Source of the DNA: Xylogone sp. PMI_703
Taxonomy: Eukaryota > Ascomycota > Leotiomycetes
Assembly (NCBI GenBank): GCA_021399445.1
Contig: JAJTUQ010000012.1
Coordinates: 559,359 to 623,358, forward strand
DNA: 64,000 bases
Direction: 5' to 3'
The notes beneath the pieces were generated by a model that was not told where the DNA came from, made no database searches, and saw nothing but the letters and a program-made list of their open reading frames with translations. Shown piece by piece: positions 37,104 through 48,519 of this stretch. Each line of letters begins with the position of its first letter. The stretch's first letter is position 1. Made by a program: the position numbers and the translations under genes.

Positions 37104-38052
37104 CTACTGTTCATCCCCTCCCCCTGTAATTCTATGATGCCTCTCCTCCTCTTCGCCGGCAGTTATAGACAACGCGGCCAGCTGCATCTTTAAATGGGCT
37201 TTGAGAGTTGTACGCTCACGATCGGAATAAGTGACGAATTCCTCTATCATTTCCTTAAAACTTCTCCGATATTGTTGACCATATCCTTCCACTGTAGTTT
37301 ACGGGGTCTCGGAGGAGCTTCAAACATTCAATTCAGTCAGTTACAGACCGTAAGATTATGGCGGTTGAACTTACCGTTTCCGTCTCCGTTCCCATTTGCG
37401 TTCCCATTATTTACGTTCCCGATCCCATCTGGCCGATAACCAACCGGCCCAATATTGATTGGTTGAATACGTCTACGGGGACGGCCTCCCGGGGCAGGTC
37501 CGCCTCCACCACCTCCCGCAGGAGGGGGGTTTGGGCCGTTACCGCCGCCCGGAGCAACAGGATTGCCACCATCAGGGTTGGCAATACTCCCGCCATAGTA
37601 ATTGGGTGGTGGTTGCCCCGGGACAACAGGAGGGGGTTGCCCTTGCACCTGTATTGCGGCGTTTAGGTTGATCAACACTGTTCAATATTCAATTAGCTTT
37701 TTATACGGTCTGTAAGCATAGAGAGTATTTACTTACGGTTCCGAATACTACAGCGCGCGCCGGAAGAGTTGTAATAACAATTGCAACAACTATCGCCCAG
37801 CAGACCAGGAACCGATACACATGCTGTCCATGGGCCATAGCCGTTTTGACAGTGCCGGCATGCTTGCGCTCCAACATTCTCAACTCCTCTCATCTGGCCG
37901 AGGAAAGCTTCGTCATTCTGGGGGCGGCCATGCCGAACATTACGGTTCAGGCGAAGGGTTGGAACGCGTACAACTGGCATTGCAGCTAGCTGTTGAACCG
38001 AAACAGTATTACGGGTCGTAAGACCTGAAATGGTAACCTGATTATTAGCCAT
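37104..38052 (-). CDS. three-exon gene with DUF3716-like cysteine motif
   Basis: Predicted 268-aa protein from exons 37737-38052, 37375-37677 and 37104-37291. Both introns are GTAAGT...CAG and share phase 1, so the frame is coherent. The first exon carries CRHCQNGYGPWTACV and GDSCCNCYYNSSGARCS, the CxxC...GxGP..xCV...CxxC pattern I associate with the fungal DUF3716 family (function unknown, possibly metal-binding). The middle is Pro/Gly/Asn-rich and probably disordered. The C-terminus is charged and helical. It starts from ATG at 38,052 and runs against the Helitron gene, with the 3' ends 36 bp apart. It may be a gene carried by the Helitron or a host gene beside it. Unlike the Helitron gene it shows no damage. 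Confidence 0.65.
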
Positions 38053-38099
38053 GGTGATGATTGAGGGTAGGGTTGAATATGGTCGGGAAACAATTATAT

Positions 38100-38918
38100 C
38101 GGTCTCACATGTTGATATATATATGTTCCCTTTCGATGCGATCCTTTGCCATTGTTCTTACACTTCTATGGTTATTCTTTGAGTTGAATACTAATAATAA
38201 CATCGATTGTGGTTCTTTGTAATCAATGCCACAAATATACGGACAAAGCCTGAACCGTAGGCTACGTATAAAGCTTGAATACGACCACACAAGCCAATGG
38301 CCAGAGCGCAGCGAGGGCTGTTGGCGTACAAAGCATTACGCCATAGAGATACGTACAAAGCATTATACCATAAAGATATAGATGGGGCTTGAGCCGTAAA
38401 GATGCGTATGAAGCTTAAATTAACTCATACAAGCCAATAGCCAGAGCGCAGCAAGAGCGATTGGCGTACAAAGCATTGCGCCATGGAGATACGTATAAAG
38501 CTTTATACCACAAAGATACGGATGAAGCTTAAGCCAATTTCCCGGTACTAAGAACGCCACGGCCGTAGGTCGATGGCGTCAAATACTAGAAAGATACAGA
38601 TAGGGCTTGAGCCATAGAGATACGTATGAAGCTTGAATACAGCCATACAAGCCAGTAGCCAGAGCGTAGCGAGGGCGATTGGCGTATGGAGCATTGAACT
38701 GTGAATACGTATGAAGCTTGAGCCGTAAAGATACGGATGAAGATTGAGCCAAACCCCTAGAATTAAGAACGCCACGGCCGTAAGGTCGATGGCGTCAAAT
38801 ATTATAAAAAAGATGCGTATGAAGCCTGAATATAAATATACGTATGAAGCCCAATATAAAAGATGTGGATGGAGCCGATATTAGTTCAGCACGTGACTCT
38901 AAGGGGTGCGAAGCACCC
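38100..38918. repeat. tandem AT-rich minisatellite with 33-bp hairpins
   Basis: Degenerate repeats of the type GATACGTATGAAGCTTGA surround three copies of a 33-bp fold-back, GCCAATAGCC-loop-GGCTATTGGC, at 38,293-38,325, 38,433-38,465 and 38,651-38,683. The loop reads AGAGCGNAGC(G/A)AG. The array ends in CACGTGACTCTAAGGGGTGC, a junction also seen in part at 52,193. The same hairpin recurs four times at 50.9-52.1 kb. Confidence 0.75.
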
Positions 38919-39109
38919 TGTCAGAGGTTATGGCGCAGTGGTTAGGCTACTCCACATATAAATTGTATGGTACAGAGACTCTATTCGTTGCCAGTCTTGA
39001 TGATGTACAGTACATAGGGGTAAACCGGTAAAACTCTTCTCTTTTACCGACCGTTAGCTTCTACAGCTATGATTGGCCAACGCCAATTACGTAAGCAATA
39101 TCTCTGACA
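38919..39109 (+). mobile_element. 191-bp TG...CA element, copy 1
   Basis: Short element bounded by TGTCAGAG and CTCTGACA, with a 5-bp target-site duplication CACCC on both sides (38,914-38,918 and 39,110-39,114). It contains TGGCGCAGTGG, a perfect match to a tRNA A-box, followed about 45 bp later by a weak B-box-like TATTCGTTGCC. There is no coding sequence. TG...CA ends with a 5-bp duplication fit a tiny LTR/TRIM; the A-box would fit a SINE. Other copies are at 49,427-49,617 (inverted) and 52,799-53,393 (interrupted). Confidence 0.75.
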
Positions 39110-40351
39110 CACCCCCTCCTACGAGCGAAGCGAGTAGCAAGCTTTGCTTGTTATCACTACCCATAAATCAGACTATAGGTCTCAACGCCGTGACAAATTT
39201 CTTATATTACAAATAACTGTAACTGTTCGAGGTGTTGTTGAATCTTCTTGTGGAGGATTTAGAATTTTAGATAAATATTTAGTAAATATAGGAGGTTGGT
39301 TTTTAGGTAATTCAAATTCAATATTATTTTGAATAATATTTGTATTAACTGAAGTAGAATAAGACATTTTATATAAATATATAAAATGTCTTATTCTACT
39401 TCAGTTAATATAAATATAAAATAAGATAATATCAAATTATAATAATAAGATGATTGTATAAACTATGTGATAATTAAATTATAAAGTAAACTTAAAGAAT
39501 AAATCAGGATACTTATATATATATACTTTTTCGAAAATCTAATCTAAATTTTATGTATTAAAAATTAATCATGTTCGGAGTTATTGATTTAAAATCAATA
39601 ACTCCGAATATTATAAATAATAAAGATTCATACTACTTAATTTCAAATCATATTATCAAATAGTTATTGAATTATTAATAAAATCCGAAATATCAGAAAT
39701 AAATAATAAATATTATATTATTAAACAATTTATCGGCTATATTAGTAATTATTAATATTATATCAATAACTCCGGATATTATAAATCATAAAGATTCATA
39801 ATATTCAATTTCAAAGCTTATTATTAAGTAATTATTGAATTATTAATATTTTTCTTTAATTTGTCAAAAAGTAAAAAATCAAAATAACCGACAAATTCAA
39901 GATTACTAATCAACTGATAAGAGATAAGATATTACTAGTCCTAATTAGGTAATTACGTGATTTATATCTAAGCTTAAATAGGCTTAGATAGCCTGTTTTC
40001 GCGTCACGTGACTAAAGTAATTAATTTAATTTAATTATCGGGTTTTCGGGTTTATGTTGGTTTATCCCATCACGTGAATATCACATGTACGCTAGACCTA
40101 ATTGGGTGGGAGCCATAGCCAAGCCGTAGGCTCTACTATATCTCCCACCTCTGTACGGAGATAGAAAGAATTAACTTCTATATAACGCAATTAGCATACC
40201 CGTAACTAAAGGTTTACGATCGTGCTACACGCTATCGGGGCATACCGACAGTTTAATTTAATTTAATTACCATCGAAAAATTAAATTAAATTAAATCAAT
40301 TCCAACACTATCTATCGGTAGCGATAACCAATTTTCTGGTATATCAAGTGC
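39110..40351. other. AT-rich island with long palindromes
   Basis: Sharply AT-richer than its surroundings. It holds a near-perfect palindrome with 33-bp arms and a 2-bp spacer at 39,343-39,410, and another with 17-bp arms around CGGAGTTATTGAT at 39,574-39,608. A roughly 85-bp direct duplication follows (39,590-39,680 and 39,760-39,850), then repeated TTTAATTTAATT tracts. A 61-codon minus frame beginning MSYSTSVNTNIIQNN starts inside the first palindrome; its start is mirrored on the plus strand. The composition is mitochondrial- or plasmid-like, but I recognise no mitochondrial gene. Confidence 0.6.
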
Positions 40352-42435
40352 TCATTCACCGTCTTGAGATACCGACACTGAAGTCTGATCAGTCTGATCA
40401 GACATCTCTTCTTCCGAAGCAGCCTTGGGGTTCATATCTAGATGCAGGATCTTGTTAAACGAGAGATCGATACACACATCAGGTAACCCGCTCTTGTCCA
40501 AAGTGGTAAAATACTTTCCACTAATTTGCGGCTCATACAACTTCTTCGTGTGCTAAAAGATCCGCCTAAAATGCCAGAAGAAGTCGACTTGCTCGTAGCC
40601 ATTTTCTGTAGATGTGACCAGCCACTTTAGTCGTACTATCAAGGTTTCCATATAGTAGTTAAAGTTAATAGCTTCTCGGAAATAGATAGCCTCTATGTTG
40701 GGCGTCCAGACGCCGGATGTGAATTTCCCAAGTATTGAGATGGCATATACAAGGTTTGATTTCTCCATGATAGTCTGACGGCGTAATTCGTCTACTGGGA
40801 GCACCAGATATTCATCTAGGAACTTCTTCGTTGCGTTCAGAGCTTGTTGAAGCGTCTCATTCTGCTGAATGGATGAAATCTAATCGTGGTGGGTAGCTAC
40901 ACCTAGCACAGGGCAATTTGACTGAGCGGTGTGAAAGCCGATTTCATTGATATGGATATGTGCAGTTAGACACAACAACTTGAGCACAACTGCCTAACAT
41001 GTCAGTTTAATAGAATCAATGAATTCATGGTACTGACCATTATTCTGAGTATCAAGAGGGAGCAATGCTTCTAGTTGTTTGAGCTGATTGTTGAAGACTC
41101 TAACAAGCAATTCTATTCGGACTGAGTCTAAAAATGAAACTCGTTGGGAATTGTCGTAACCGAAAGCACAAGTTATCTCCTCAGCTAAGTACCGTAATTG
41201 GATGTAATATTGTAGCTGGTAGTCACATGGGGTCTGATTTGCTTCACTGAGGACCTTACAACAATCTTCAACGTAAGAAGTATAATTAAGAGCGTTACGT
41301 CTCTTGAATATAAGAGACAGGCTTTATTATGGTATCAGCCATGGACATCCTTAACAGTAGTATATGCTTACCAGGATGAAAGATAATACATGCCTAGAAA
41401 TGTTCTTTTAGCTTCAATCTCCTCTGATGACAGATAAGCGAAATGGCCGCCTTGATGGTTCTTAGCTGAATTATCCAGAGACATATTATGTTCAGTAATT
41501 CTGAGATCTTCTGCTATTGTTATCACGAGTTTATAAAGTTGATATAACTGCTGACGTTCAGGATTGAAGTAATAATGATACCTATAGCAAAATCAGACGA
41601 GTTGATGATGAGAAATATTCATCATCAAACATACCAGCATAAGTAAACCAATAACTCTTGCAATATGTCTAGACTCTTCTCTCCGTTGACAATCACTTTC
41701 CTGCTTAACGTCCGTCGAAGTTCAGACTCTAATGACTTTTGGTGTTTTGAGTTCAGCTTTGCAGATACTGTGAGAACAGACAGCAAGAGAAAGAGCCTGT
41801 ACTGTTTCATTGAACCAAGTGTTTCCTGAGACCCAATAACTAGGAAAAGGAAATTGAAGACATGAGCACGATAACTTTCTAGATAGTTTGCTGCGGCCTC
41901 AGAGCTAATGATACTTTTGCAGACGACATCCGGAAAGTGATCAAAGTCAGAGGGCGTCGACGATACTTCCAATAGCTCTTCAGTTTCAACTTCGCTATAG
42001 GGTTGCGAAATATTTGACAGGTCGTGCGGACTAAATTGTGCTGGAGACTGTGGATTAGGGCCTTTTGCAGAAAATATGACACCCGGAGATGAGAGGAGAG
42101 CAATAATGTTATCCAGCCTTTTTTCCATTTCCTCAACACGGCTATAGCATGATTTAATTAGTACCGATCTTGAATCCCACAGGTTCTAGACGTACACTCC
42201 AGCAGCTTTCACGACTTTCTGTCGCGAGCGAACTTGATGGAAAACATAATTCCTGTGAGTGACAATACATCTAGAAGGGGGATGAAGCTTCTTAGCAATC
42301 GTCAACTTGTAATTCCCTACTTGAAGTTTACTTTTGACATTGGCGTGGATCTTGAGCACTTGGGCAACAGCGAGTCCTGGATGCACGACAAGCCTCGCAG
42401 GACCGTCGTAGCCTCGTTGCTGGCTACTTATTCAT
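40352..42435 (-). pseudogene. Zn2Cys6 transcription factor, inactivated
   Basis: Fungal binuclear zinc-cluster regulator with exons 42332-42435, 42196-42270, 41635-42141, 41372-41581 and 40352-41321 (about 621 codons). The cluster reads CEACRASRTRC, then CQKC after intron 1, a normal C-x2-C-x6-C-x9-C-x2-C. The sixth ligand is Tyr (TAT) where Cys (TGT) is expected. A linker/coiled-coil follows (VEEMEKRLDNIIALL), then a typical C-terminal regulatory region (WYHYYFNPERQQLYQL, TFLGMYYLSSC, DFFWHFRRIF). Four in-frame TAG codons interrupt it: codon 4 (42,424-42,426), 40,994-40,996, 40,880-40,882 and 40,553-40,555. Each is one C-to-T change from CAG. Introns and the rest of the frame are preserved. 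By position it would be the pathway regulator of the PKS cluster, now probably non-functional. Confidence 0.85.
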
Positions 42436-43729
42436 AATTAAGCTGCACCCAGTCTAGCTATACACTAGAATCGAAGTCTCCAGATAACACCTCACAGAAG
42501 GGATAGTGTGAAAAAGGCTAATTAATGACTTCCCCTATCCAATAAAACGTGCATATGAATAGGGAGGAACAACCCAGGCAATGGAGAGGGGTGCGATGGA
42601 AGATTCGGACACCCGGCTAGCCGGGAGTGGATATTTGGCACAAGAAGCAGCGATAATGATGGAGAATAGGAATTATACTAACAATCGTGAGAGCGAAATG
42701 AGATGGTTGGTAAAAAGGGTCGAATGTTGGGGGAGTGGCAAGACGAGTTCGCAGTCTGGGTCGATATTATTCCGTAACTCCGATCCCTGCACTGACCAAA
42801 TATCTCAACCACACTAGAGTCAACTACGGGTCTAGCTAAACAGCGAGAGCCGTAAAGCATAGCAGGTTCTGTGATTTGGCCTGGTTCGACTCTGACTTGA
42901 TCAGACTAACCCCCCTAAAGCACCTTCAGTGTGCTTTACTTAGTGTCTTGTAGCTATAGTACCTTGCCTCGCGGCCTCTGCTTTGTATTTTCCCACTTCC
43001 AAAGTACATCATCGCCTCAAGTCCGCTGCTGGCCTAGCACTTCTTCTTACATAAATCAGGCGCATCTAACTACTTCTGAGAAATTGAGCGATGTTTTCTT
43101 CACCAATAGCCTCAATTACTTACCTTTCTAGCTTTATACTAGAAATTGACAGGTGTTACAACCTGCATGAAACATGACGGTGCGGCAACTATGAGGCATA
43201 CATATATTGACTTAACTATCAAAGAGTGCAGAGTCGTTAAAGATAGTGCAGGTGATAGTAACAATAATCTTGTACAATAGAGCCCCTCTTACGTATGATC
43301 TTAAGAACTTTATTAGTTTTACATTCTTTTAGCAGTATGAGAGAAAAAATCGTAAGGATCATTATATGAATGGCATGATGAAGCTGTTTTCTGGAAACTC
43401 TAGGAATAGAGCAGAGAGAGAAATGCTGGAAAGAGTACCTCGTATTAAAGGTCCTCTAGTATCAAAACTACTTGAGCTACGTTACAGATAATATTATTGA
43501 CATTTAGCAATCATTTGGACCGTAATTAGCCTCTGAAGACAAAGATCTACCGTTCTATCAACATCCGAATCCGTTCCCAGTCCCGGAACGATGCTCGTTC
43601 CGGGATTCCTTCAGAGCTTGATATGGAATAAGGAGTAACTATTTAACGGCCAACTTCCTGTAAATTCTAGAGGCCCTTGAGCGCGAGAACATCAACCATT
43701 CTTTAGTTGGCCTTCTTTCTCTCTTTACC
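42436..43729. other. intergenic between regulator and exporter
   Basis: No gene is supported. It contains the promoters of the divergent Zn2Cys6 pseudogene and the MFS gene, including the palindrome at 43,581-43,605. Confidence 0.5.
43581..43605. promoter_or_regulatory. 25-bp perfect palindrome in MFS promoter
   Basis: TCCCGGAACGA and its exact complement are separated by TGC, 125-149 bp upstream of the MFS start codon. Inverted CGG/CCG triplets at fixed spacing are the usual target of Zn2Cys6 dimers, so this is a candidate operator. I did not find the same palindrome upstream of the other cluster genes. Confidence 0.4.
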
Positions 43730-45637
43730 ATGCCGAGTTTTAATATTAGATCTTTTTCTAACAATGCAAAGTCCCAACAAGATTTAGTTACAGAAACCAC
43801 GAACGCAACCGTAACTGAAACGCCTGAAGATGACATTGTGTACCCTGATGCTATACACCGGGTTCTCATCGCCATTGGGCTGAGTCTCTCTGTCTTGCTC
43901 GTCGCCCTAGATAATGCCATCCTAGCTACTGCTATTCCCACAATAACTTCACATTTCAACTCCCTCGATGACGTTGGTTGGTATGGAAGTGCGTTTCTCA
44001 TCGCTCTGTGCGCCTTGCAGCCCACAGCTGGAAAAATCTTCCAATATTTCTCGTTGAAATGGTCTTATTTGATTTTCCTTGGACTCTTCGAACTTGGAAG
44101 TCTACTCTGTGGAGTAGCAGTATCCTCGAATATGTTGATAGTGGGCAGAGCAGTAGCTGGGCTTGGAGCCTCTGGTCTTTTCTCAGGAGCACTAACAATT
44201 ATTGCCCACACTGTTCCATTAGAGACTCGCCCAAGTATGTGACTCTTTTATAACAGGTTGTGGTCACCTTCACTCTAACGGTCAATATAGTATTCATTGG
44301 CATTGTTGCATCGTCATCACAGATCGCCAACGTCCTTGGCCCTCTCGTAGGAGGAGCACTCACACAGCACACAACTTGGCGTTGGTGTAAGCAAAAATAG
44401 CATGCCTCACTTTCACTAGAAGTATTATTAAGTATTCAACAGGTTTCTACATCAATCTTCCGTGCGGTGCAGTTACTGCGTCCATCCTCTTCTTCTTTTT
44501 CCATCCCCCTAAGCGCGTTCGTTCTTCTATGTCCCTGCGCGAGAAATTAGGTAGGGTTGATATTCCAGGGCTCGCCATCTTTGTCCCGGGAATCCTTATG
44601 CTGCTTCTCGCAATAGAATGGGGAGGCAGTAAATATGCATGGCATTCGGCGACTATAATTGGGTTACTCTGTGGCAGTGCTGGTACACTGGCAGTGTTCA
44701 TGGCCTGGCAATGGCACCAACAATCCGAAGCCAGTATTCCACCAAAGATTTTCTTGCAGCGCACAGTCTTCACTTCGTCTCTATCTTCTTTATTTACGTT
44801 TGGTAGCATCCAAATAGGTATATACTACCTCCCGATCTGGTTCCAGGTTATCAAGGATGCTTCTCCAACAAAGAGTGGAGTAATGTTCCTTCCTACCGTG
44901 ATCTCATGTTTGATATTCACTCTCGTAGCTGGCGGACTTGGTAAGCCTTATGCTCACGATGTTTAATTGTTAATTGTAATCTAACTATCTAGTCACCAAA
45001 TTGGGCTATTATAATCCCTGGATGTTAATTGGCACTATATTCCTTTCCATCGCCTGCGGTCTATTTTCAACATTTCACACTGATACTGGAAGTTCGAAGT
45101 GGATTGGCTACCAAGTCATTTTTGGAGCCGGAACAGGAGCTGCAATGCCGATGGTTAGTGTTTTGATTTTACCTTTGATTCAATTTATCATTGCTAATAG
45201 TATTTTATCCCAGTGCGTCATTGCTGTTATGGCGGTTCTCCCGCAAGATGATATCCCGGTTGGGACTGCAATTATTGTCTTTTTCCAGTTCCTGGGCGGC
45301 TCAATTGTCCTTGCCATTGCTGAAAACCTCTTCTCATCACAGTTAATGAAGGCACTGGTTGCCAACGTGCCTCAGTTAGATGCAGGCGCCATAGTTGCCG
45401 CAGGAGCAGAGTCAGTGAGAACAGTCGTGAGTCTTGAAAACCTGCAAGCGGTCCTGGAAGCATATAACACTGCTATTACTAGAACATTGGTGAGTCCTTC
45501 CATTGTTGCTATGATCAAAAGCTGACACACGGAAGTACGTCGGTGTCGCAGCGGGCGGAGCTGCATTCGTTGCATCCATTGGTGTACAGTGGATCAATGT
45601 GAAAGGAAAGGACTTGATGTCCGCAGCTGCGGCATAG
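43730..45637 (+). CDS. MFS multidrug/efflux transporter, DHA2 (14-TMS) type
   Basis: Plasma-membrane drug:H+ antiporter-type protein of 545 aa. Exons: 43730-44234, 44291-44386, 44443-44940, 44993-45153, 45214-45489 and 45536-45637; phases agree throughout. The first membrane segment runs into [17 protein letters not shown], the DHA2 signature. WYGSAFLI and [15 protein letters not shown] follow. [14 protein letters not shown] (assembled across intron 2) is the conserved loop of fungal toxin/drug pumps. [20 protein letters not shown] is in the C-terminal half and a last hydrophobic helix lies in the final exon. The fourth intron (60 nt) is stop-free and a multiple of three. It is a likely exporter of, or self-protection against, the PKS product. 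The gene looks intact, unlike the neighbouring regulator. Confidence 0.93.
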
Positions 45638-46637
45638 AAAGCCCGTGGATATATATGAAAGGGCATCGGTGTGTATGCAAAGAGTGATGGTAGATAAATT
45701 TCCCTTCCTTTTGGAAGATGCCTTTTGTGATTTATACGTGAATAGCAAATTATAATTGATTAGAATAGAAGGATCTCTGGAAATATGAATAAGTTCCGGG
45801 CAATCTGAGAATCTTCTGCCATAACTGTAACATAGGCTTTTGATATCAACAATATGAACAGTGATGTACTGCATAGTACGGTCATGGTCGACAGCTTTGA
45901 ACTATAAATCCAGAGAACTTGCCAATAGAAGTTAGCCTACGCTTTATAAGCGCGTGAGATAAGTAATAGTAAGTTTCAGAATTACGCCAGATTAGCTACA
46001 ATAGTCAATAAGTAACACAGTTGGAAACGCGACACATATATTACTGGGTACGGCGAGCAAAAGCTGCAAAACTGCAGATCTGTCGAAAATTCTCCCTGCT
46101 GCTAGTACTCATGAAATATTCATTTGGTTTGGACTTTCTTTTTCTGGTTTAACTAATCCCAAGTCTATAATAATTTGTCTTCAGAAATTCTCGTAGCAGG
46201 ATCTAAAGCTTTACTTCAAAACTTAAATATCGTACTCCACAATACGCAAGTACGCCTAGCTACCTAACCATGCACGTCTGTTTGCTTTAAACCGAAACAA
46301 GCAAATACGGCCTAACGACTTTCCATCTCAAAACAGCTTGATTTAATACTTCTTCGTGGTTCCATTTTTCACAGCTTCGACCGACTCAATTACGGTGCAA
46401 TATAACAACATTACATATAATTGAATTAAATCACATGCATCTGATGATTGATTATATCTCTAGCAATATATTAAATCAATATTGACCAATCAATTTAAAT
46501 ATTCTTAGTGTTGTTCAAGGGTTTGTATATAACAGTTATTTTTAGAACACCTCCCGATTCAGGGGTAAAGTGGTAAAACTACACCCGCGATATTCAACAA
46601 TACAACAACAACACGTTCTATTCGATACCTATCGGCC
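45638..46637. other. intergenic, MFS 3' flank and hAT 5' region
   Basis: No gene is supported. Overlapping minus-strand frames just after the MFS end are shadows. The 5' terminus of the hAT element must lie within this interval, but I could not identify its inverted repeat. Confidence 0.45.
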
Positions 46638-48519
46638 ATGGAGAAATTAGACAATCTAAATGTGCTCACGCCTACCCGAACACGTCAAAATACTCATCCG
46701 AATTGGAAGAGAACACTGAAATATGGTGGTATCTTTAGCCCAATAGCACCCCCTTCACCGAAAAGGACTCGACTTCGATCACCTTCAGCGTCTTCAATCT
46801 GTAGTATACCGCAGGTTCTATCTACTTCAGCACCTCAATCGGTAGTTTCTACTTTAAATGACGAGATTTCAGCATCTCAATCAATATCACAAGTTGCTCA
46901 ACCGCTTACTTCTGATGTTATCGTTGTGCAACCGGTTGACGATACTGCGAAATCACAGCCGCGAAGTTGGGTCTGGGAATACTTTAAAACCATAGATGAG
47001 CCTACTCTACCGCGATAGAGGCACAAAGAGTCAGATATCTATGATTTGATGGAAAAGAGACACATCTGTCAGGTTAATTCAACCTGTAAATGAAGTCGTC
47101 TTGCATCGAAGTTAAAGAGTTTAATTAGTGGTTTGTCGCATCATTTACTGATCGTTCATCGTATCACCAAACACTCAAGAACTACTGCAATTCGTCCTGC
47201 GACAATGATACCTGATTGGCTAGCAAAGGCAGACAAGTAAGGTGTTGTTAGCTTTGAAGATGTGCTCTTGAATTGGATTATTTCATTATGCCAATCATTT
47301 ACGGTCTGTGAAGGTCCTACCTTTGCAACCATGATTAAAGCTGCCAGGAAAGCCAATATTTCGAGTAAGAACCTTCCTTAAGGAGACATGATATCAGATC
47401 GAATGATAATAAGGTTATGGTCGGTAGATATGAAGCTAAGAGAGTTGTTAAAATCGACTTATTCTACATTTACGATCACACTTGACGGTTGGACGAGCCA
47501 AAACTCTATTCCTAGGCCTACAATCAATATAACTTGGTTAACGGCTAAGTTCAAGCATATCAGAGCTTGCGCTGAGTTCATAGAACTCCAAGGAACCCAT
47601 TCAGGTGAAGCTATAACACATATTGTGATAGAAACACTAAATCGGTATGATATTGGCCATAAACTATTGACGATAACGACTGATAATGCTTCAAATAATG
47701 ATACTCTACATTTAGAATTGTATCAGAGATTGAAGCAACAGTATAACGACCATCTATGTGATTTCCCGATCGAAAGAACTATGCGATACCAAAACAACTC
47801 TCAAATACGCTGTTTTGCCCGTATATTGAACCTGGTGGTTAAGGCTATTCTGAAAACTTTGAAGGCAGGCTCATACAAGGAAGCGAAGCAACTTCTTGAG
47901 GCTTCGAAAGGCGTTATACGACCTCCATATAATGCTAAAAGTGCTATCTTTAAGCTTCGACTTCTGGTTCTATGGATTTCGAAGTCCCCTCAACACCTTC
48001 AGAGATGGAAGAGCTCCCGAGCACCAAAAGTCATCAGTTATGACGTTGATACGCGGTGGAATAGCACATACAAGATGATATGCGATGCGGAGGCTTGCAA
48101 AGGTTTCCTTGACCGCTTTACTGAAGCAGAGCCAGAGGTCGCTGAGTTGAGATTACATGCCGAAGATTGGGTGCAACTCTCGAATTTGCAGGTTTTATTC
48201 AAACCGTTTCTTGAATATACAGAGTATGTATCTCGAGAGCAACCATCGCTTCACATGACGGCGTTGTTATTCCAAACCCTTGAGCAACAGCTTCTTGCTA
48301 TTCTTGAACCACAAGCTCGATATGATTCGACAATTGTTAAAGCTGTAGAAGAAGGAATTCGAGTATTCCGCATATATCACGGTTATGTCAAAGACAACGA
48401 TATTTATTATATCGGATCACTATTAGACCCTCGAATCAAGGCAAGATATATCAGAAAGGCTAGTAATAACCCTGACATGGTTATCAACCGAGTTAAAAGC
48501 TTTCTGAGCCGAACATACC
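46638..48519 (+). pseudogene. hAT transposase, N-terminal and catalytic part (split by inversion)
   Basis: Most of a hAT transposase in one reading frame from ATG 46,638. A BED-type zinc finger (WVWEYFK..., HICQ..STCK, then SHHLLIVH) is followed by catalytic-core motifs TLDGWTS and TDNASNND, FARILNLVVKA, and YDVDTRWNSTYKM. Four in-frame stops (47,016 TAG, 47,091 TGA, 47,238 TAA, 47,379 TAA) are all explained by C-to-T or G-to-A changes, and there is no frameshift. This is the pattern left by repeat-induced point mutation. The frame is cut at 48,519 by the inverted LTR. Its missing C-terminal domain is at 4,881-5,286 on the other strand. Confidence 0.88.

Noticed and set aside
38100..38918. 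CRISPR array
   Set aside because: Repeats are degenerate, spacers are themselves repetitive, and the genome is fungal.
38935..39000. tRNA gene
   Set aside because: The A-box is perfect but the B-box is poor and no cloverleaf or anticodon arm can be drawn; the sequence is part of a repeated element.
40553..42426. TAG recoded as glutamine, making the regulator functional
   Set aside because: Intact neighbours (first SDR, MFS) use TAG as their stop, and a zinc ligand is also lost.
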